The notes under the pieces were generated by a model that did no database searches, was not told the origin of the DNA, and saw nothing but the letters and a program-made list of their open reading frames with translations. Shown here piece by piece: positions 1 through 9,734 of a stretch of DNA of 64,000 bases. How positions within the stretch are numbered: position 1 is the first letter of the stretch; each line of letters begins with the position of its first letter. Made by a program: the position numbers and the translations under genes. Source of the stretch: Rickettsiales bacterium (GTDB lineage: Bacteria > Pseudomonadota > Alphaproteobacteria > Rickettsiales > JAJNBL01); the NCBI GenBank assembly GCA_021156175.1, contig JAJNBL010000005.1:62001-126000 (forward strand), given 5' to 3'.

Positions 1-1
1 T

Positions 2-874
2 GCTGAACAGCCTGACAGACTCAAATACCTCGTCGAACACATCTATAAGAAAGATATCAAATTGGACCTGAATGCTCAGAAAAGTGAAGATGGATACACC
101 GCCCTTCATTCCGCTATAATGGCAAATAGCCTCCCAATGGTCACAACATTATTAGATGCTGGCGCAGATGTTGATATCTTAAACAATGACGGAGAACTTC
201 CTCTTCATTTGGCCGCACAAATCGGGAATCCAGAAATTGTTGCAAAGATTCTTGAGAGAACAAAAAATCCGAATCTTTATGCTAGCGATGACGAACTTCA
301 CGCGGTTGATATTGCCATACTCGCCAATCATAGCCCAATAGCGAAGCAGATACTTGAATATAAAAGAACATCCGCAACTGGTTATCTCACTCATTTGCAA
401 AAGCGACTCGAACAATTGCCATCTGATACCAAAACGGCAGCAGTCTTAATAACGACTAGCTTTGCAGCCTTAGAACTGCTTAAGGAACTACAGCAAACCC
501 CACGAATAGAGGCGATCTGCACAAGAATTACAAAAGATCTTACACGCATTACCGAACTGTTTAGACAGGAGAATACCCCTTACAACGAAATAACGGAGGA
601 AGAACAATCCACAGCATCGACTGAAAAATTTTCGGACTCGGAAGATGGGTTGAACTCAGAAGAGATTTTGCACAATGCTATAATAGATTTTTCCCCTTCT
701 ACTATCTCGGAAGAAACTTTCAAACAAATAAAAGAAGAAGCCTATGCCAATGCCTGGACGCGGATCATTTCCAACAGAAATTTTCTTGGCCTATCAGAAT
801 CTTGGGAAGAATTTGTGAGTCAGAAGAGAGAGCTTTCGTCAAAACAAGAAGGTTCTGTAACCACACCTAATTAA
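2..874 (+). CDS. Ankyrin-repeat protein, 5' end outside the window
   Basis: The reading frame is open from base 2, so the start lies upstream of the window; a TTG at 62 is in frame but the codons before it read on without a stop. The 290 visible residues hold about three ankyrin repeats (GYTALHSAIMANSLPMVTTL, then GELPLHLAAQIGNPEIV and a weaker copy), followed by about 170 mostly helical, acidic residues with no motif I recognise. Ankyrin repeats bind proteins and are common in host-associated alphaproteobacteria; the partner cannot be read from sequence. Its last 8 bases overlap tail-to-tail with the end of the next gene on the minus strand. Confidence 0.8.
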   Translation, partial: AEQPDRLKYLVEHIYKKDIKLDLNAQKSEDGYTALHSAIMANSLPMVTTLLDAGADVDILNNDGELPLHLAAQIGNPEIVAKILERTKNPNLYASDDELHAVDIAILANHSPIAKQILEYKRTSATGYLTHLQKRLEQLPSDTKTAAVLITTSFAALELLKELQQTPRIEAICTRITKDLTRITELFRQENTPYNEITEEEQSTASTEKFSDSEDGLNSEEILHNAIIDFSPSTISEETFKQIKEEAYANAWTRIISNRNFLGLSESWEEFVSQKRELSSKQEGSVTTPN

Positions 875-1493
875 TAGGCCGATATCTCTCAATCACATTA
901 CGTAAATACGCTACTACAAGCTTGTGATATTCTGAAATCAGCAGCTTTGCCGTTCCCGGATAATGCCACCACTGGTCCGCATAGACATTCTCCGGCAATA
1001 CCGGATAGGGAATAAAGGTTTTATCTGGCATCAGCGCGCGGAATTCAAACATCGCCCGCGGCAGGTGATAATTCGCCGTCACAACAAGCGCACTCGTATA
1101 GCTATTCGCGCCCATCCACGCCAAGGCTTCCTTCGCATTGCCTTTGGTATCTTGAGCTGAATAGCCCATATCAATCCGATCCGAAAGTGGGTTTTCCATG
1201 TCAGGATTCGCATGCTCTGCACGGTTCACCGCTTGCAGCATATCTTTAAGCTCAACACGCTCATCAACCCCTGTGATCAGAAGATTTCCAGCATGCTCTT
1301 CAAGGAGAATATCGAGCGCGCGTTCAATACGGTTACTTCCCCCCGTCAGCACAATAATCCCATCAATGGAAGGTAATTTTGCGTAGTCAGGCTCTTCTAA
1401 AGGAACCCAATGGACAAAATAAAGGAATCCTCCAAGCCAAACCAGGAGGTAAAAAACAACGACCAGAAGTATTTTTGTTAGAAACCGAAACAT
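867..1493 (-). CDS. DUF218 (YdcF/ElyC/SanA-like) membrane-anchored protein
   Basis: A single N-terminal membrane segment (about residues 5-25) is followed by a DUF218 domain: IIVLTGGSNRIERAL, a NAKEAL segment and VTANYHLPRAMFEF match this family, whose members in E. coli (ElyC, SanA) affect envelope integrity. The reaction is not established. I chose the ATG at 1493; TTG at 1520 in the same frame is possible and would add nine residues. A purine-rich stretch (GAGGGAGAG) lies between the two. The upstream gene stops at 1524, so translation is probably coupled. Third gene of the rlmN operon. Confidence 0.8.
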   Translation of the reverse strand: MFRFLTKILLVVVFYLLVWLGGFLYFVHWVPLEEPDYAKLPSIDGIIVLTGGSNRIERALDILLEEHAGNLLITGVDERVELKDMLQAVNRAEHANPDMENPLSDRIDMGYSAQDTKGNAKEALAWMGANSYTSALVVTANYHLPRAMFEFRALMPDKTFIPYPVLPENVYADQWWHYPGTAKLLISEYHKLVVAYLRNVIERYRPIN

Positions 1494-1523
1494 CAACGAT
1501 TCTATCACTCTCTCCCTCAACCA

Positions 1524-2018
1524 TTAACGGCTGAAACCAGAGTATAACAACTTATCCCCAGGAGCGATAGTATGTTTTTGTGCATAACCCGCATTCACTT
1601 CCAACACGGCAGCGACAGGAATATCGGAAGAAATAATATCACGTGAAAATGGCACAGTATCCGTGACGATGTACACGATTACACCCTTTCGATCCAAAAA
1701 TAACATATCAAGTGGACGCGGAGTATCCGCCATCCACATATTGACGATACGCGAAGGAGTAAACAGAAACAGCATCCCCTGATCCTCGCGCAACTCATCA
1801 CGATATTGCAACCCGCGTTCCTGTTGCTTTGCACTTAAAGCGAGCTCCATATGCAAGCGCAACGGCGATTTTCCTTGTCTTGCAAGGAATACATCTTCGG
1901 TATCGAAATGAATAAGTTCGGGCGCAGTGCTATTGGAAGAAGGCGTTTTTCCCAATAACCAGAATGTTGTAACCAGAATAAGAGAAAGGAGGAGTAATCC
2001 AGGTATCAGCCTAAACAT
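1524..2018 (-). CDS. DUF192 exported protein
   Basis: A hydrophobic N-terminal segment (residues 4-22) works as a signal peptide or anchor. The rest is a DUF192 domain: an ERGLQYRDEL segment, the characteristic GMLFLF, then MWMADTPRPLDMLFLD, and VLEVNAGYAQKHTIAPGDKL near the end. Family members are small envelope proteins of unknown biochemical role. The gene lies 15 bases after rlmN and 30 bases before the DUF218 gene on the same strand, so the three are likely cotranscribed. Length is normal for the family. Confidence 0.85.
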   Translation of the reverse strand: MFRLIPGLLLLSLILVTTFWLLGKTPSSNSTAPELIHFDTEDVFLARQGKSPLRLHMELALSAKQQERGLQYRDELREDQGMLFLFTPSRIVNMWMADTPRPLDMLFLDRKGVIVYIVTDTVPFSRDIISSDIPVAAVLEVNAGYAQKHTIAPGDKLLYSGFSR

Positions 2019-2033
2019 GCAATGGTCCCTGGG

Positions 2034-3227
2034 TTATCCTGCTTGCCGTAATGAAGCGCGTTCGCGCGTACTTTCCGATTTCAATTGTCCGCATGCCGCC
2101 ATAATGTCGCGACCACGGGGTTTGCGAATCGGCGAAGCATAACCCGCATCCATAATTACACGCGCAAATTTCTCAATTTGATCCCAGGACGAACATTCAT
2201 AGCCAGAACCCGGCCAAGGGTTAAACGGAATCAGGTTTACTTTGGCAGGGATTCCTTGGATTAAGCGTACCAGCTCCCGCGCATCCGCTAAAGAGTCGTT
2301 GATCCCTTTGAGCATCACATATTCAAATGTCACGCGCATATGATTGCCGGCCGCCGGATAATCCCGACAGGCCTTCAGCAACTCTGCAATGGGATATTTG
2401 CGATTAATCGGCACAAGCACATCGCGAAGCTCATCATTCACCGCGTGGAATGATACTGCAAGCCCAACGCCGAGTTCCGCACCGCAACGCTCCATGAGCG
2501 GAACGATACCGGAAGTGGAAAGCGTAACGCGTCTGCGCGAAATCGCAATTCCTTCGCCATCCATGATAATTTTAAGCGCCTTCGCCACATTCTCATAGTT
2601 CAGCAGCGGCTCTCCCATTCCCATCATCACGATATTGGAAATCAGGCGCGGTAATCTTGTCGATGGCCATTCTTTCGTTGCATCACGGGCAACCAACACC
2701 TGAGAGACAATATCGTAGGCGCTCAAGTTTTTGACCCAAGCTTGCGTGCCCGTATGGCAGAAACTACAATTGAGCGTACATCCCACTTGCGAAGAAACAC
2801 ACAACGCACCGCGATCATCCTCAGGAATATGCACCGTCTCGGCTTCCTGCCCTTTTCCAAAAGCAATGAGCCATTTACGGCTGCCATCTTCAGAAATCAG
2901 ATCTTTAATCACCTCTGGACGCGCAATGCTATATTCCGCAGCAAGCTTCTCGCGCAAGGGCTTTGCGATATTGGTCATATCATCAAAAGAGGTCACACCC
3001 CGGTCATAAATCCAGCTCCAGAGCTGCTTTGCCCGGAATGCTGGTTCGCCTAGACGTTTTACCTCTGCCGCAAGCTCGTCTTTGGAAATCCCAATGAGGT
3101 TTTTCTTACCCGCATCAAGAACCAAACTCGGCGCATGCTTATGGATTTCCGCCCCTTCAACAGGCGGTATCGCACCGGTTTTACCGGTAATATCCATAAT
3201 TTCTTCGGTCATCCGGGTAAGATTCAT
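2034..3227 (-). CDS. rlmN: RlmN, 23S rRNA/tRNA adenine-C2 methyltransferase
   Basis: This radical-SAM enzyme methylates C2 of A2503 in 23S rRNA and of A37 in some tRNAs. The cluster-binding CxxxCxxC is at residues 150-157 (CTLNCSFC). The two extra cysteines needed for the methyl-transfer mechanism are visible: C143 in [10 protein letters not shown] and C379 near the C-terminus (IMAACGQL). [14 protein letters not shown] and the C-terminal [11 protein letters not shown] are also typical. Length 397 is slightly long because of about 30 extra N-terminal residues. AAAGG lies just upstream of the ATG. First gene of the operon with DUF192 and DUF218. Confidence 0.96.
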   Translation of the reverse strand: MNLTRMTEEIMDITGKTGAIPPVEGAEIHKHAPSLVLDAGKKNLIGISKDELAAEVKRLGEPAFRAKQLWSWIYDRGVTSFDDMTNIAKPLREKLAAEYSIARPEVIKDLISEDGSRKWLIAFGKGQEAETVHIPEDDRGALCVSSQVGCTLNCSFCHTGTQAWVKNLSAYDIVSQVLVARDATKEWPSTRLPRLISNIVMMGMGEPLLNYENVAKALKIIMDGEGIAISRRRVTLSTSGIVPLMERCGAELGVGLAVSFHAVNDELRDVLVPINRKYPIAELLKACRDYPAAGNHMRVTFEYVMLKGINDSLADARELVRLIQGIPAKVNLIPFNPWPGSGYECSSWDQIEKFARVIMDAGYASPIRKPRGRDIMAACGQLKSESTRERASLRQAG

Positions 3228-3371
3228 GAGAGCCTTTAAGGGAAAAACAGGGGTTAAAGTCCTATTCTTAGGACATTTTCGGCCTTACTATTATCATAAA
3301 AATCCATGTTTTTCAAGAAATATAGCAAGAACCCCAGAGAATTACATATTTTTCTCTTAATTTTCAGCCTA

Positions 3372-4037
3372 TTATCTCTTTGTAGGCAATTTTTCTTCCT
3401 CAGATTTCTTCTTACTAGTAGTAACGAAACTTCTATCCCTCTCCTTACCTTTCCCCTTATCTTTTGTTCCATCTTTTATTTTTTCTTTGGAAACATCATC
3501 TCCTACTTTCTGAGGAGAAGGTTTAAGCAAAACCTCAATTTCCTGCTTTATATAGCTCCGTAATTCCCCAATCCCTAAGCCGTCCTGATTATTTACAGCA
3601 CACCATGGGATACTATACTGAAGAGCAATCCGCTTGGCTTTCTCCTCTAACTCATTGAACTCTTTATTTTTATTCACTCCAACCATTAGCCTAATGGTTT
3701 TTCGGCTCCCGCCAGCATAATCCGCCTTCCCTACCCATCCCGGCATTATGTCCCATGAGTCTTGATCTTGACTATCATACACAAACAATAACACCGATTT
3801 GTCCTGCATGGACAATGCTGTTTCAGGTAAATGCCTAGACTTACCAACAGAAAGAGATAATTGCACTTTATCCCCACTGCCAAGGGTAAATTCTAGAACT
3901 CTCTCCTGTTTATCTGCCGCTTCGAGTGTTGCCTTATATTCTTCACCACATAATGCACGCATTAGGGAATGCTTACCTACCCCCCTTTCCCCTATCAATA
4001 TCCCTCCAACCTTATGTATATTATTAACATTTTTCAT
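3372..4037 (-). CDS. Rab/Ras-like GTPase homologue with degenerate motifs
   Basis: The first 165 residues follow the layout of eukaryotic Rab/Ras proteins: a G1 loop GERGVGKHS (residues 16-24), a strand LLFVYDSQD like Rab LVYDIT, a tryptophan-containing helix, VGVNKNK at the NKxD position and CAVNNQDG at the G5 position. Several key residues differ: G1 has GKH where GKS/T is usual, there is no DTAGQ at G3, and NKNK replaces NKxD. GTP hydrolysis, and perhaps nucleotide binding, is therefore doubtful. The last 55 residues are very rich in Lys, Glu and Asp; there is no CAAX or CC prenylation motif. A good ribosome site (AAAGGA) precedes the ATG. I infer a eukaryotic-like accessory protein or effector. 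Confidence 0.6.
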   Translation of the reverse strand: MKNVNNIHKVGGILIGERGVGKHSLMRALCGEEYKATLEAADKQERVLEFTLGSGDKVQLSLSVGKSRHLPETALSMQDKSVLLFVYDSQDQDSWDIMPGWVGKADYAGGSRKTIRLMVGVNKNKEFNELEEKAKRIALQYSIPWCAVNNQDGLGIGELRSYIKQEIEVLLKPSPQKVGDDVSKEKIKDGTKDKGKGKERDRSFVTTSKKKSEEEKLPTKR

Positions 4038-4150
4038 ATTTTTCCTTTAGCCTCAACAAATTGCCCCAATAGGTTGCATTCGTAGCTTAAACCTTTCCTA
4101 ATAATTTTCCTATAGAAAAATCAATAGAACCAATGATTATTTGAGGAAAT

Positions 4151-6328
4151 ATGCGCTCACGACGGCGTATCTTACCAGTTGCAGTATCCCTCGTAATGCT
4201 GCTGGGAGCGGTAGCCATGAAAATCCAGAACAATCCCATGGTGGAGGGGTTGCAATATAAGGTGTTTGATACTTTCCAACGCCTGCGCCCGCGCACCTAT
4301 ACCCCCCAACCCATCACCATTCTTGATCTCGATAACGAAACGCTGGCCAAACTCGGCCAATGGCCCTGGCCGCGGACACTCCTCGCAGACCTAACGACAC
4401 GTCTCCATGAGTTCGGTGTAGCGAGCGTCGCGATGGATATCGTCTTTGCCGAACCCGATCGCACTTCGCCAAAGAACCTACTTCCTCTTTGGAAGAAAAA
4501 CGCGAGCGTTGCACACGCCCTTGAGCAACTCCCCGATCATGACACCCTCTTTGCCGAAGCCATTGGCAAAGCAGGAAATATCTCTACCGGATTTATCCTC
4601 ACAGACCCAAGTACCGGAGGCGAGAATAGCAAACCCATCGCGAAGGCAGGCTACGCCATCGCAGGTGACGATCCCCTACCCTATATCGTAAACTATCCTC
4701 GCGTCGTTAAAGCACTTTCGATCTTTGAAGAAAAACAAGCCGGCAGCGGTGCAATTAACAATATTCCGGATATCGACGGCATCATCCGTAGTGTGCCTCT
4801 CGTGGTACGCATGGGAGAAACACTGTATCCCAGCCTCGCGATGGAAGCGTTACGCACCGCACAAGGCGCATCGGGTTATGTGATTAAAACGGTCGGTGCC
4901 AGTGGAGAACAAGGCTTCGGCGAACAAACCGGTATTACTGCGATCAAAAACGGAGATTTTGTGATCCCTACGGATTCGCTTGGAAGAATCTGGGTCTATT
5001 ACACACCCTACGTGAAAGAACGCTACATCCCCCTTTGGGAAGTGATGGAGAAGGATTTCGATCCCGCCCGTCTCAAAGGCCATATGATCCTCATTGGCAC
5101 CAGCGCCTCTGGCCTTCGTGATATTCGCGCAACGCCACTTAGTCCTGCAACAAGCGGGGTAGAGGTCCATGCGCAATTGCTGGAGCAAATCTTAAGTGGA
5201 GAATATCTCGCACGCCCCGACTGGATTGGAGGAGCAGAGATTGTTCTGATGTTTGTGGCCGGGTTGATACTGATTATCGTGATGGCATTTAGTTCCGCGA
5301 TCGGTGGTGCAATTTTCACAACCATCACCCTTGTAGCCGCAGGCGCCGTATCATGGTATGGCTTCACCGAATACCATCTCCTGATTGATCCGGTTACACC
5401 GGGTCTTGCGATAGCCATCGTTTATCTTGCATGCTCACTGGTGCAACACGTATTAGCAGAAAAAGAACGCGGCGAAATACGCAATGCCTTTGGGCATTAT
5501 ATGTCCCCTGCACTCGTGGAACAACTCGTATCCAACCCAGAAAAATTGACCTTAGGTGGGGAAGACAAAGAACTCACCCTGCTCTTTTGTGATATTCGTG
5601 GCTTCACGAGCATCTCCGAACGCCTCGATGCGCAAAGTTTGACAACCCTTCTCAACCGCTTCCTGACTCCGATGTCGGATATTATCCTAAGCCAAAATGG
5701 TACGATCGATAAATACATGGGCGATTGCATTATGGCCTTCTGGAACGCACCGCTTGATGACTCCAACCACGCGATAAATGCATTACTTTCTGCACAAGGC
5801 ATGCTACGCGCACTTAATCAACTGAATTCAGAATTGCGCGCAGAAGGCGGCGACAATGCCATCACGATTGATATTGGAATCGGACTCAACACCGGACGCT
5901 GCTCTGTGGGAAATATGGGATCAAAACAACGCTTTGATTATTCCGCATTGGGCGATAGCGTGAATCTCGCCTCACGCTTGGAAGGACTTTGCAAAACCTA
6001 TGGCGTCACTACCATCATCGGCGAGGCCACAAAAGCGAAATTAGGAGAAACACATCCGCTTTTGGAAATCGACCGCGTCGCAGTGAAAGGCAAAGCGGAG
6101 GCCGTGTCGATTTATACATCACTTCCAGAAAATAACGACTTCGCAAGCATGCTAAACGCTTATCGCAACCAGCGCTGGGATGAAGCCGACCAATGGCTTT
6201 CACAGTTTGAAAATACAAACAATCGCGTACCAGGCTTGTGCGAACTCTATCGCACACGCATCAATGAATACCGAAACACCCCACCAGGAATGAGCTGGGA
6301 TGGGGTGTATCGGGCACTGAATAAATAA
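4151..6328 (+). CDS. CHASE2-domain adenylate/guanylate cyclase
   Basis: Architecture: an N-terminal membrane segment (residues 7-25), an extracytoplasmic CHASE2 sensor domain (about 30-355; TILDLDNETLAKLGQWPWPR and HMILIGTSASGLRD are typical), three membrane segments (about 360-440) and a class III cyclase domain (about 475-650). Both metal-binding aspartates (CDIRGFT and KYMGDCIMAFW), the lysine of DKYMGD and the NLASR Asn/Arg pair are present, so the enzyme should be active, most likely making cAMP. About 75 C-terminal residues follow. GAGGA lies just upstream of the ATG. The stop codon abuts that of the convergent 844-residue gene. The sensed signal is unknown. Confidence 0.92.
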   Translation: MRSRRRILPVAVSLVMLLGAVAMKIQNNPMVEGLQYKVFDTFQRLRPRTYTPQPITILDLDNETLAKLGQWPWPRTLLADLTTRLHEFGVASVAMDIVFAEPDRTSPKNLLPLWKKNASVAHALEQLPDHDTLFAEAIGKAGNISTGFILTDPSTGGENSKPIAKAGYAIAGDDPLPYIVNYPRVVKALSIFEEKQAGSGAINNIPDIDGIIRSVPLVVRMGETLYPSLAMEALRTAQGASGYVIKTVGASGEQGFGEQTGITAIKNGDFVIPTDSLGRIWVYYTPYVKERYIPLWEVMEKDFDPARLKGHMILIGTSASGLRDIRATPLSPATSGVEVHAQLLEQILSGEYLARPDWIGGAEIVLMFVAGLILIIVMAFSSAIGGAIFTTITLVAAGAVSWYGFTEYHLLIDPVTPGLAIAIVYLACSLVQHVLAEKERGEIRNAFGHYMSPALVEQLVSNPEKLTLGGEDKELTLLFCDIRGFTSISERLDAQSLTTLLNRFLTPMSDIILSQNGTIDKYMGDCIMAFWNAPLDDSNHAINALLSAQGMLRALNQLNSELRAEGGDNAITIDIGIGLNTGRCSVGNMGSKQRFDYSALGDSVNLASRLEGLCKTYGVTTIIGEATKAKLGETHPLLEIDRVAVKGKAEAVSIYTSLPENNDFASMLNAYRNQRWDEADQWLSQFENTNNRVPGLCELYRTRINEYRNTPPGMSWDGVYRALNK

Positions 6329-8863
6329 TCAAAGGCTATGTGATTTCTCAGAAGAAGAAGCGCTATTTCTACGGGAAAGCTCGCGTTGTCTTGCGCCTCC
6401 TTCCCCACTTTCATTAGCAGATTGTTTTTTTACCTCAGATTTTAAGACTGCTAATCCGTCAAAAACAGTACGGGGAGTAGGTAGTGGAGCCTTAGGCCGT
6501 GGAGGTGCTTGGGTTTGAGGTTCTGGTTGATTAACTGGAGTTTTCTCTTCCACTTTAATAGCCAAAGGCAACGGAGTTGAAGGACGTGCAGGCGCTTTAG
6601 AGATGTGTAGATCGCTCGGTGATTTCTTAAGCTTTTCGCGTTCTTCCTGGAGTTTTCCCTGATCCAACGATTCCGTCAAATTCATGCTGACATTCGCAGA
6701 ACCTTGCTTTTGGAAAGCAGCACGTTTAGCAGCAAGTTTTTCAATGTTCATCTGCCGAACAGATTCCTGTCTCTCAACGGTTTGGAACTTTAGCGCGGGA
6801 GGTGTTTTTGGTTCAGGCTGAACCTCTACTTTTTTTGACTCAGGAATCTCTACTTCAGTCGCCTCTAACTTTACCGCTGCAAAACTAAACGGCGCGCGCT
6901 CCACACGAGACGACACCGTAAGATTTCTGTTTATAGGTTGTTTTCCTTTCCCAGTAGGTGTTGTTGGTTCAGATGGAAGCTCTACTTTTGCTGGCTTAGG
7001 CAGATCCTCCCTTTCCGTTGGAACACGCAACAGTGGATTCCCCGTACGACCCTGCACCGTATAATTTCTCTTTATAGGGTTCTTTTTGCGAATATCTTCA
7101 ATTTCCTTTGAAAATTTCTTGTCCAGTAGCATATCGTACTGAGTTCTTGTCAGCGGATTGTTTTTACTACTACCAAACTTACTGCTATCCACCAAATCAC
7201 TAACTGGCGTAAGAGAATCATCTTTTTGCGTAACAGAATCTAGAAGCAATGAAGCAACTGGCAATTCCGGAATCGAATTATCACTTGGAAGAGGAGATGG
7301 TAACTCATGATCCCCCTCAAGCTTCACTACCGGCAAAAGACGACTTCCGCCCAGCCTTCTCATAGTACCACCCTTCGACGCTTTGGGATGGATTCTTGAA
7401 GGAGTAGTAGAGGCTCGTGGACTATCACTAAAGCTTTTATCTTCCAAACTCTTATCATCACTACTATTATCTAATGATCTTCTTGGAGAAGGATCTGTCA
7501 AAGAAGGGGTAAGATCCTCAGAAGAATCCATTAAATTCTGAGATTTCTCCAAAAGACTAGAGGATGGAACTTGCAGACTTTTCTGACTACCTTTTTCTGA
7601 TTTTACTGCGCTCACAAGCAATTTAGCCAGTTTAGATACATTAACGGAAGCATCCTCTTTAGTTGGAATCAACTTTTGGATTTCTTTAGCCAACCCTTTA
7701 GCTGAAGTAATTATCGTAAAACCATCTTTAATTTCAGATTTTACAGTGCTACCTACGGAATAACGTTTATCCAATTCGGCGTTTTCAATAACTAGCGTAT
7801 CAAGCTGAGCTTTATCAGCCTGCTTATTATTCTTCGCTTCAAAATAGGTTCTAATATTTTTATTGCCTGCATAATATCGAGACAGAATCTCTGCAAACCG
7901 TAACGCAAAATTATCCGGTTCAGCACTATACTTTTTTACTTCCTTTGGTGTCACGTATAGCGTAAGCGCTTTTTTAAGTGATTCATTGTGAACGGCAGTG
8001 AGCTTATCGAAGCTAGGGTCAAGTACTTCTGTAACATGTTCGTCCTTCCATTCCATAGCCATAGTTTCGTTGTAAAAATCATATTTTTTGCCATGAAGCT
8101 CATGGAAATCCTGGAGCGCGATATGATAGCGCTCTACTCGACGCATAACATTGTAATGGAGAAGGGTTGTTGGCGTACCATCAGAAAGCACAGACGGAGC
8201 ATTAATACCATCTTTAATAGCACCTTCTAATTCTTCAATCAGATAGGCATCTAATACACGTCTACGATCTGCTTTGATGGCTTCAAGATTTTCAAATTTT
8301 GTTAAGTCGGTTACTTTTATTTGATGTTCAAGAAGCTCTTTTCTTTCTGCAGTAGGCAAACTATCACTATTTAACCCCTTGCCCAAATATATCTCTTTTA
8401 AAAGACTTTTAATGCCTTCTTTTAACGATGTCTTCTCCTGAAGTAGTTTATTAACAAAAGCCATTTTGGTTTTCTGGAGTAAATCCGCATTAACATCACC
8501 CTTCTCATTTTGGCAATGCTTCGCTATCTCACTATACAACGGATTAATTAGATTATCAGAGGCATCTTTTTCCTTAAAAGCATCAATAATATAATCTGCA
8601 ACACGTTCTTCGGTAATATGTGCACTAAATGCATTAAACCAAGCGACAGGCTCTTTATAATCAATCGCATTCGCCTTCATTTGATCAAAATGCTTACACA
8701 TTTGTTTGAAAAAGGCGAGCCTGGTTCCATTTACCACCTCCGGAAGCTTAGCAACAATATCTTTATACAGCTCAGAGTTCTCAATCTCCGAAATAATCGA
8801 TTTTTTCTTAGATTGAGCAGTTTTAAGTGAGGGAATTTGTGAGGGAGAGTGATTTTTGGACAT
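6329..8863 (-). CDS. Large hypothetical protein with helical N-half and disordered tail; putative effector
   Basis: I do not recognise a family. Residues 1-430 are predicted helical and charged, without membrane segments or a signal peptide. Residues 440-844 are low-complexity, rich in Pro, Ser, Lys and Glu, with loosely repeated blocks: NPIKRNYTVQGR and QPINRNLTVSSR are alike, and short VKLE/IKVE/LKSE motifs recur. A proline-rich PPRPKAPLPTPR stretch (about 788-799) resembles an SH3 ligand. The upstream region is AT-rich with no strong ribosome site. This composition, next to a Rab-like protein, suggests a secreted host-directed protein; that is inference only. Confidence 0.7.
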   Translation of the reverse strand: MSKNHSPSQIPSLKTAQSKKKSIISEIENSELYKDIVAKLPEVVNGTRLAFFKQMCKHFDQMKANAIDYKEPVAWFNAFSAHITEERVADYIIDAFKEKDASDNLINPLYSEIAKHCQNEKGDVNADLLQKTKMAFVNKLLQEKTSLKEGIKSLLKEIYLGKGLNSDSLPTAERKELLEHQIKVTDLTKFENLEAIKADRRRVLDAYLIEELEGAIKDGINAPSVLSDGTPTTLLHYNVMRRVERYHIALQDFHELHGKKYDFYNETMAMEWKDEHVTEVLDPSFDKLTAVHNESLKKALTLYVTPKEVKKYSAEPDNFALRFAEILSRYYAGNKNIRTYFEAKNNKQADKAQLDTLVIENAELDKRYSVGSTVKSEIKDGFTIITSAKGLAKEIQKLIPTKEDASVNVSKLAKLLVSAVKSEKGSQKSLQVPSSSLLEKSQNLMDSSEDLTPSLTDPSPRRSLDNSSDDKSLEDKSFSDSPRASTTPSRIHPKASKGGTMRRLGGSRLLPVVKLEGDHELPSPLPSDNSIPELPVASLLLDSVTQKDDSLTPVSDLVDSSKFGSSKNNPLTRTQYDMLLDKKFSKEIEDIRKKNPIKRNYTVQGRTGNPLLRVPTEREDLPKPAKVELPSEPTTPTGKGKQPINRNLTVSSRVERAPFSFAAVKLEATEVEIPESKKVEVQPEPKTPPALKFQTVERQESVRQMNIEKLAAKRAAFQKQGSANVSMNLTESLDQGKLQEEREKLKKSPSDLHISKAPARPSTPLPLAIKVEEKTPVNQPEPQTQAPPRPKAPLPTPRTVFDGLAVLKSEVKKQSANESGEGGARQRELSRRNSASSSEKSHSL

Positions 8864-8992
8864 GGCTTTGATTCTATCTGATTATTACTAAATTAGAGAA
8901 ATTACTTCTTTATTTAGAATAAATAATTAAATGAATCAAGAAAAATAATAGATTTTCAATCTACTAAGTAAAGCAGAAAAACTGTAAATCTG

Positions 8993-9715
8993 TTAGGCAA
9001 CTTGCGATAGAAGAGCAGCCAACCGCGCCTCTGCCAGCGTATCCCAGGTGGCACTCAAGGTTTCCGGTGCAAAATGACGCTTGAAAGCCGTTACAACCTG
9101 AGCCGTTTCTGTGCCATAAGCTCCATCTTCCTTGATAAGATACCCATAGCGCGCCAGCCCTTGCTGCATGAGACACACCGCCTCTCCTGAGTCACCTTCT
9201 TTCAAGAGGTCTTTTGGAGTTCCGATATCACGAATTTCCGGCCATATACCAATACCTTCGTTGGCAAGCCACGGCCACTCAAAGAGCTCACCCGGATCTT
9301 CTTTGCGATCGGGCGCAATATCCGAATGCGCTATCACATTGCGCGGCTCGATCTTCGGATGCCGGCTTAATATGCCCTTACATAAGGTAATCACGGCTTC
9401 CATCTGCTCTTTCGGGAAGGGCTGATAGCCCCACTCATGCCCTGGATTCACGATCTCGATACCAATCGATAAATCATTGAGCTTCTCATAGCCCCGCCAG
9501 TAACTTTTCCCCGCATGCCAGGCGCGTTTCCCTTCCTCAACCAGCTGCGTAACCGTACCATCTTCATCCACCATATAATGCGCACTGACTTTAAAGGCCG
9601 GGTCGCACATACGTGCAAGCGCCTGGATTGCCTCTGGCATACCGGTATAATGGAGCACGAGGGTATTGATCGGATAGCCTTTCGGGCGGTCATCAAAATT
9701 GGAAGATAAAGCCAT
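8993..9715 (-). CDS. N-acetylmuramoyl-L-alanine amidase (AmpD/AmiD type) with peptidoglycan-binding domain
   Basis: Cleaves the bond between MurNAc and the stem peptide. The Amidase_2 fold is clear: zinc ligands in LVLHYTG and NVIAHSDIAPDRKEDPG (His and Asp), and the catalytic Glu in IGIEIVNPG. A C-terminal peptidoglycan-binding domain follows (about residues 170-240, KEGDSGEAVCLMQQGLARYG). There is no signal peptide with this start, suggesting a cytoplasmic recycling role, though this is not certain. I chose the ATG at 9715; an in-frame GTG at 9748 would overlap the upstream gene by 14 bases. It follows the J-domain gene on the same strand. Confidence 0.9.
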   Translation of the reverse strand: MALSSNFDDRPKGYPINTLVLHYTGMPEAIQALARMCDPAFKVSAHYMVDEDGTVTQLVEEGKRAWHAGKSYWRGYEKLNDLSIGIEIVNPGHEWGYQPFPKEQMEAVITLCKGILSRHPKIEPRNVIAHSDIAPDRKEDPGELFEWPWLANEGIGIWPEIRDIGTPKDLLKEGDSGEAVCLMQQGLARYGYLIKEDGAYGTETAQVVTAFKRHFAPETLSATWDTLAEARLAALLSQVA

Positions 9716-9734
9716 AATTACACTGTCTTTGACA

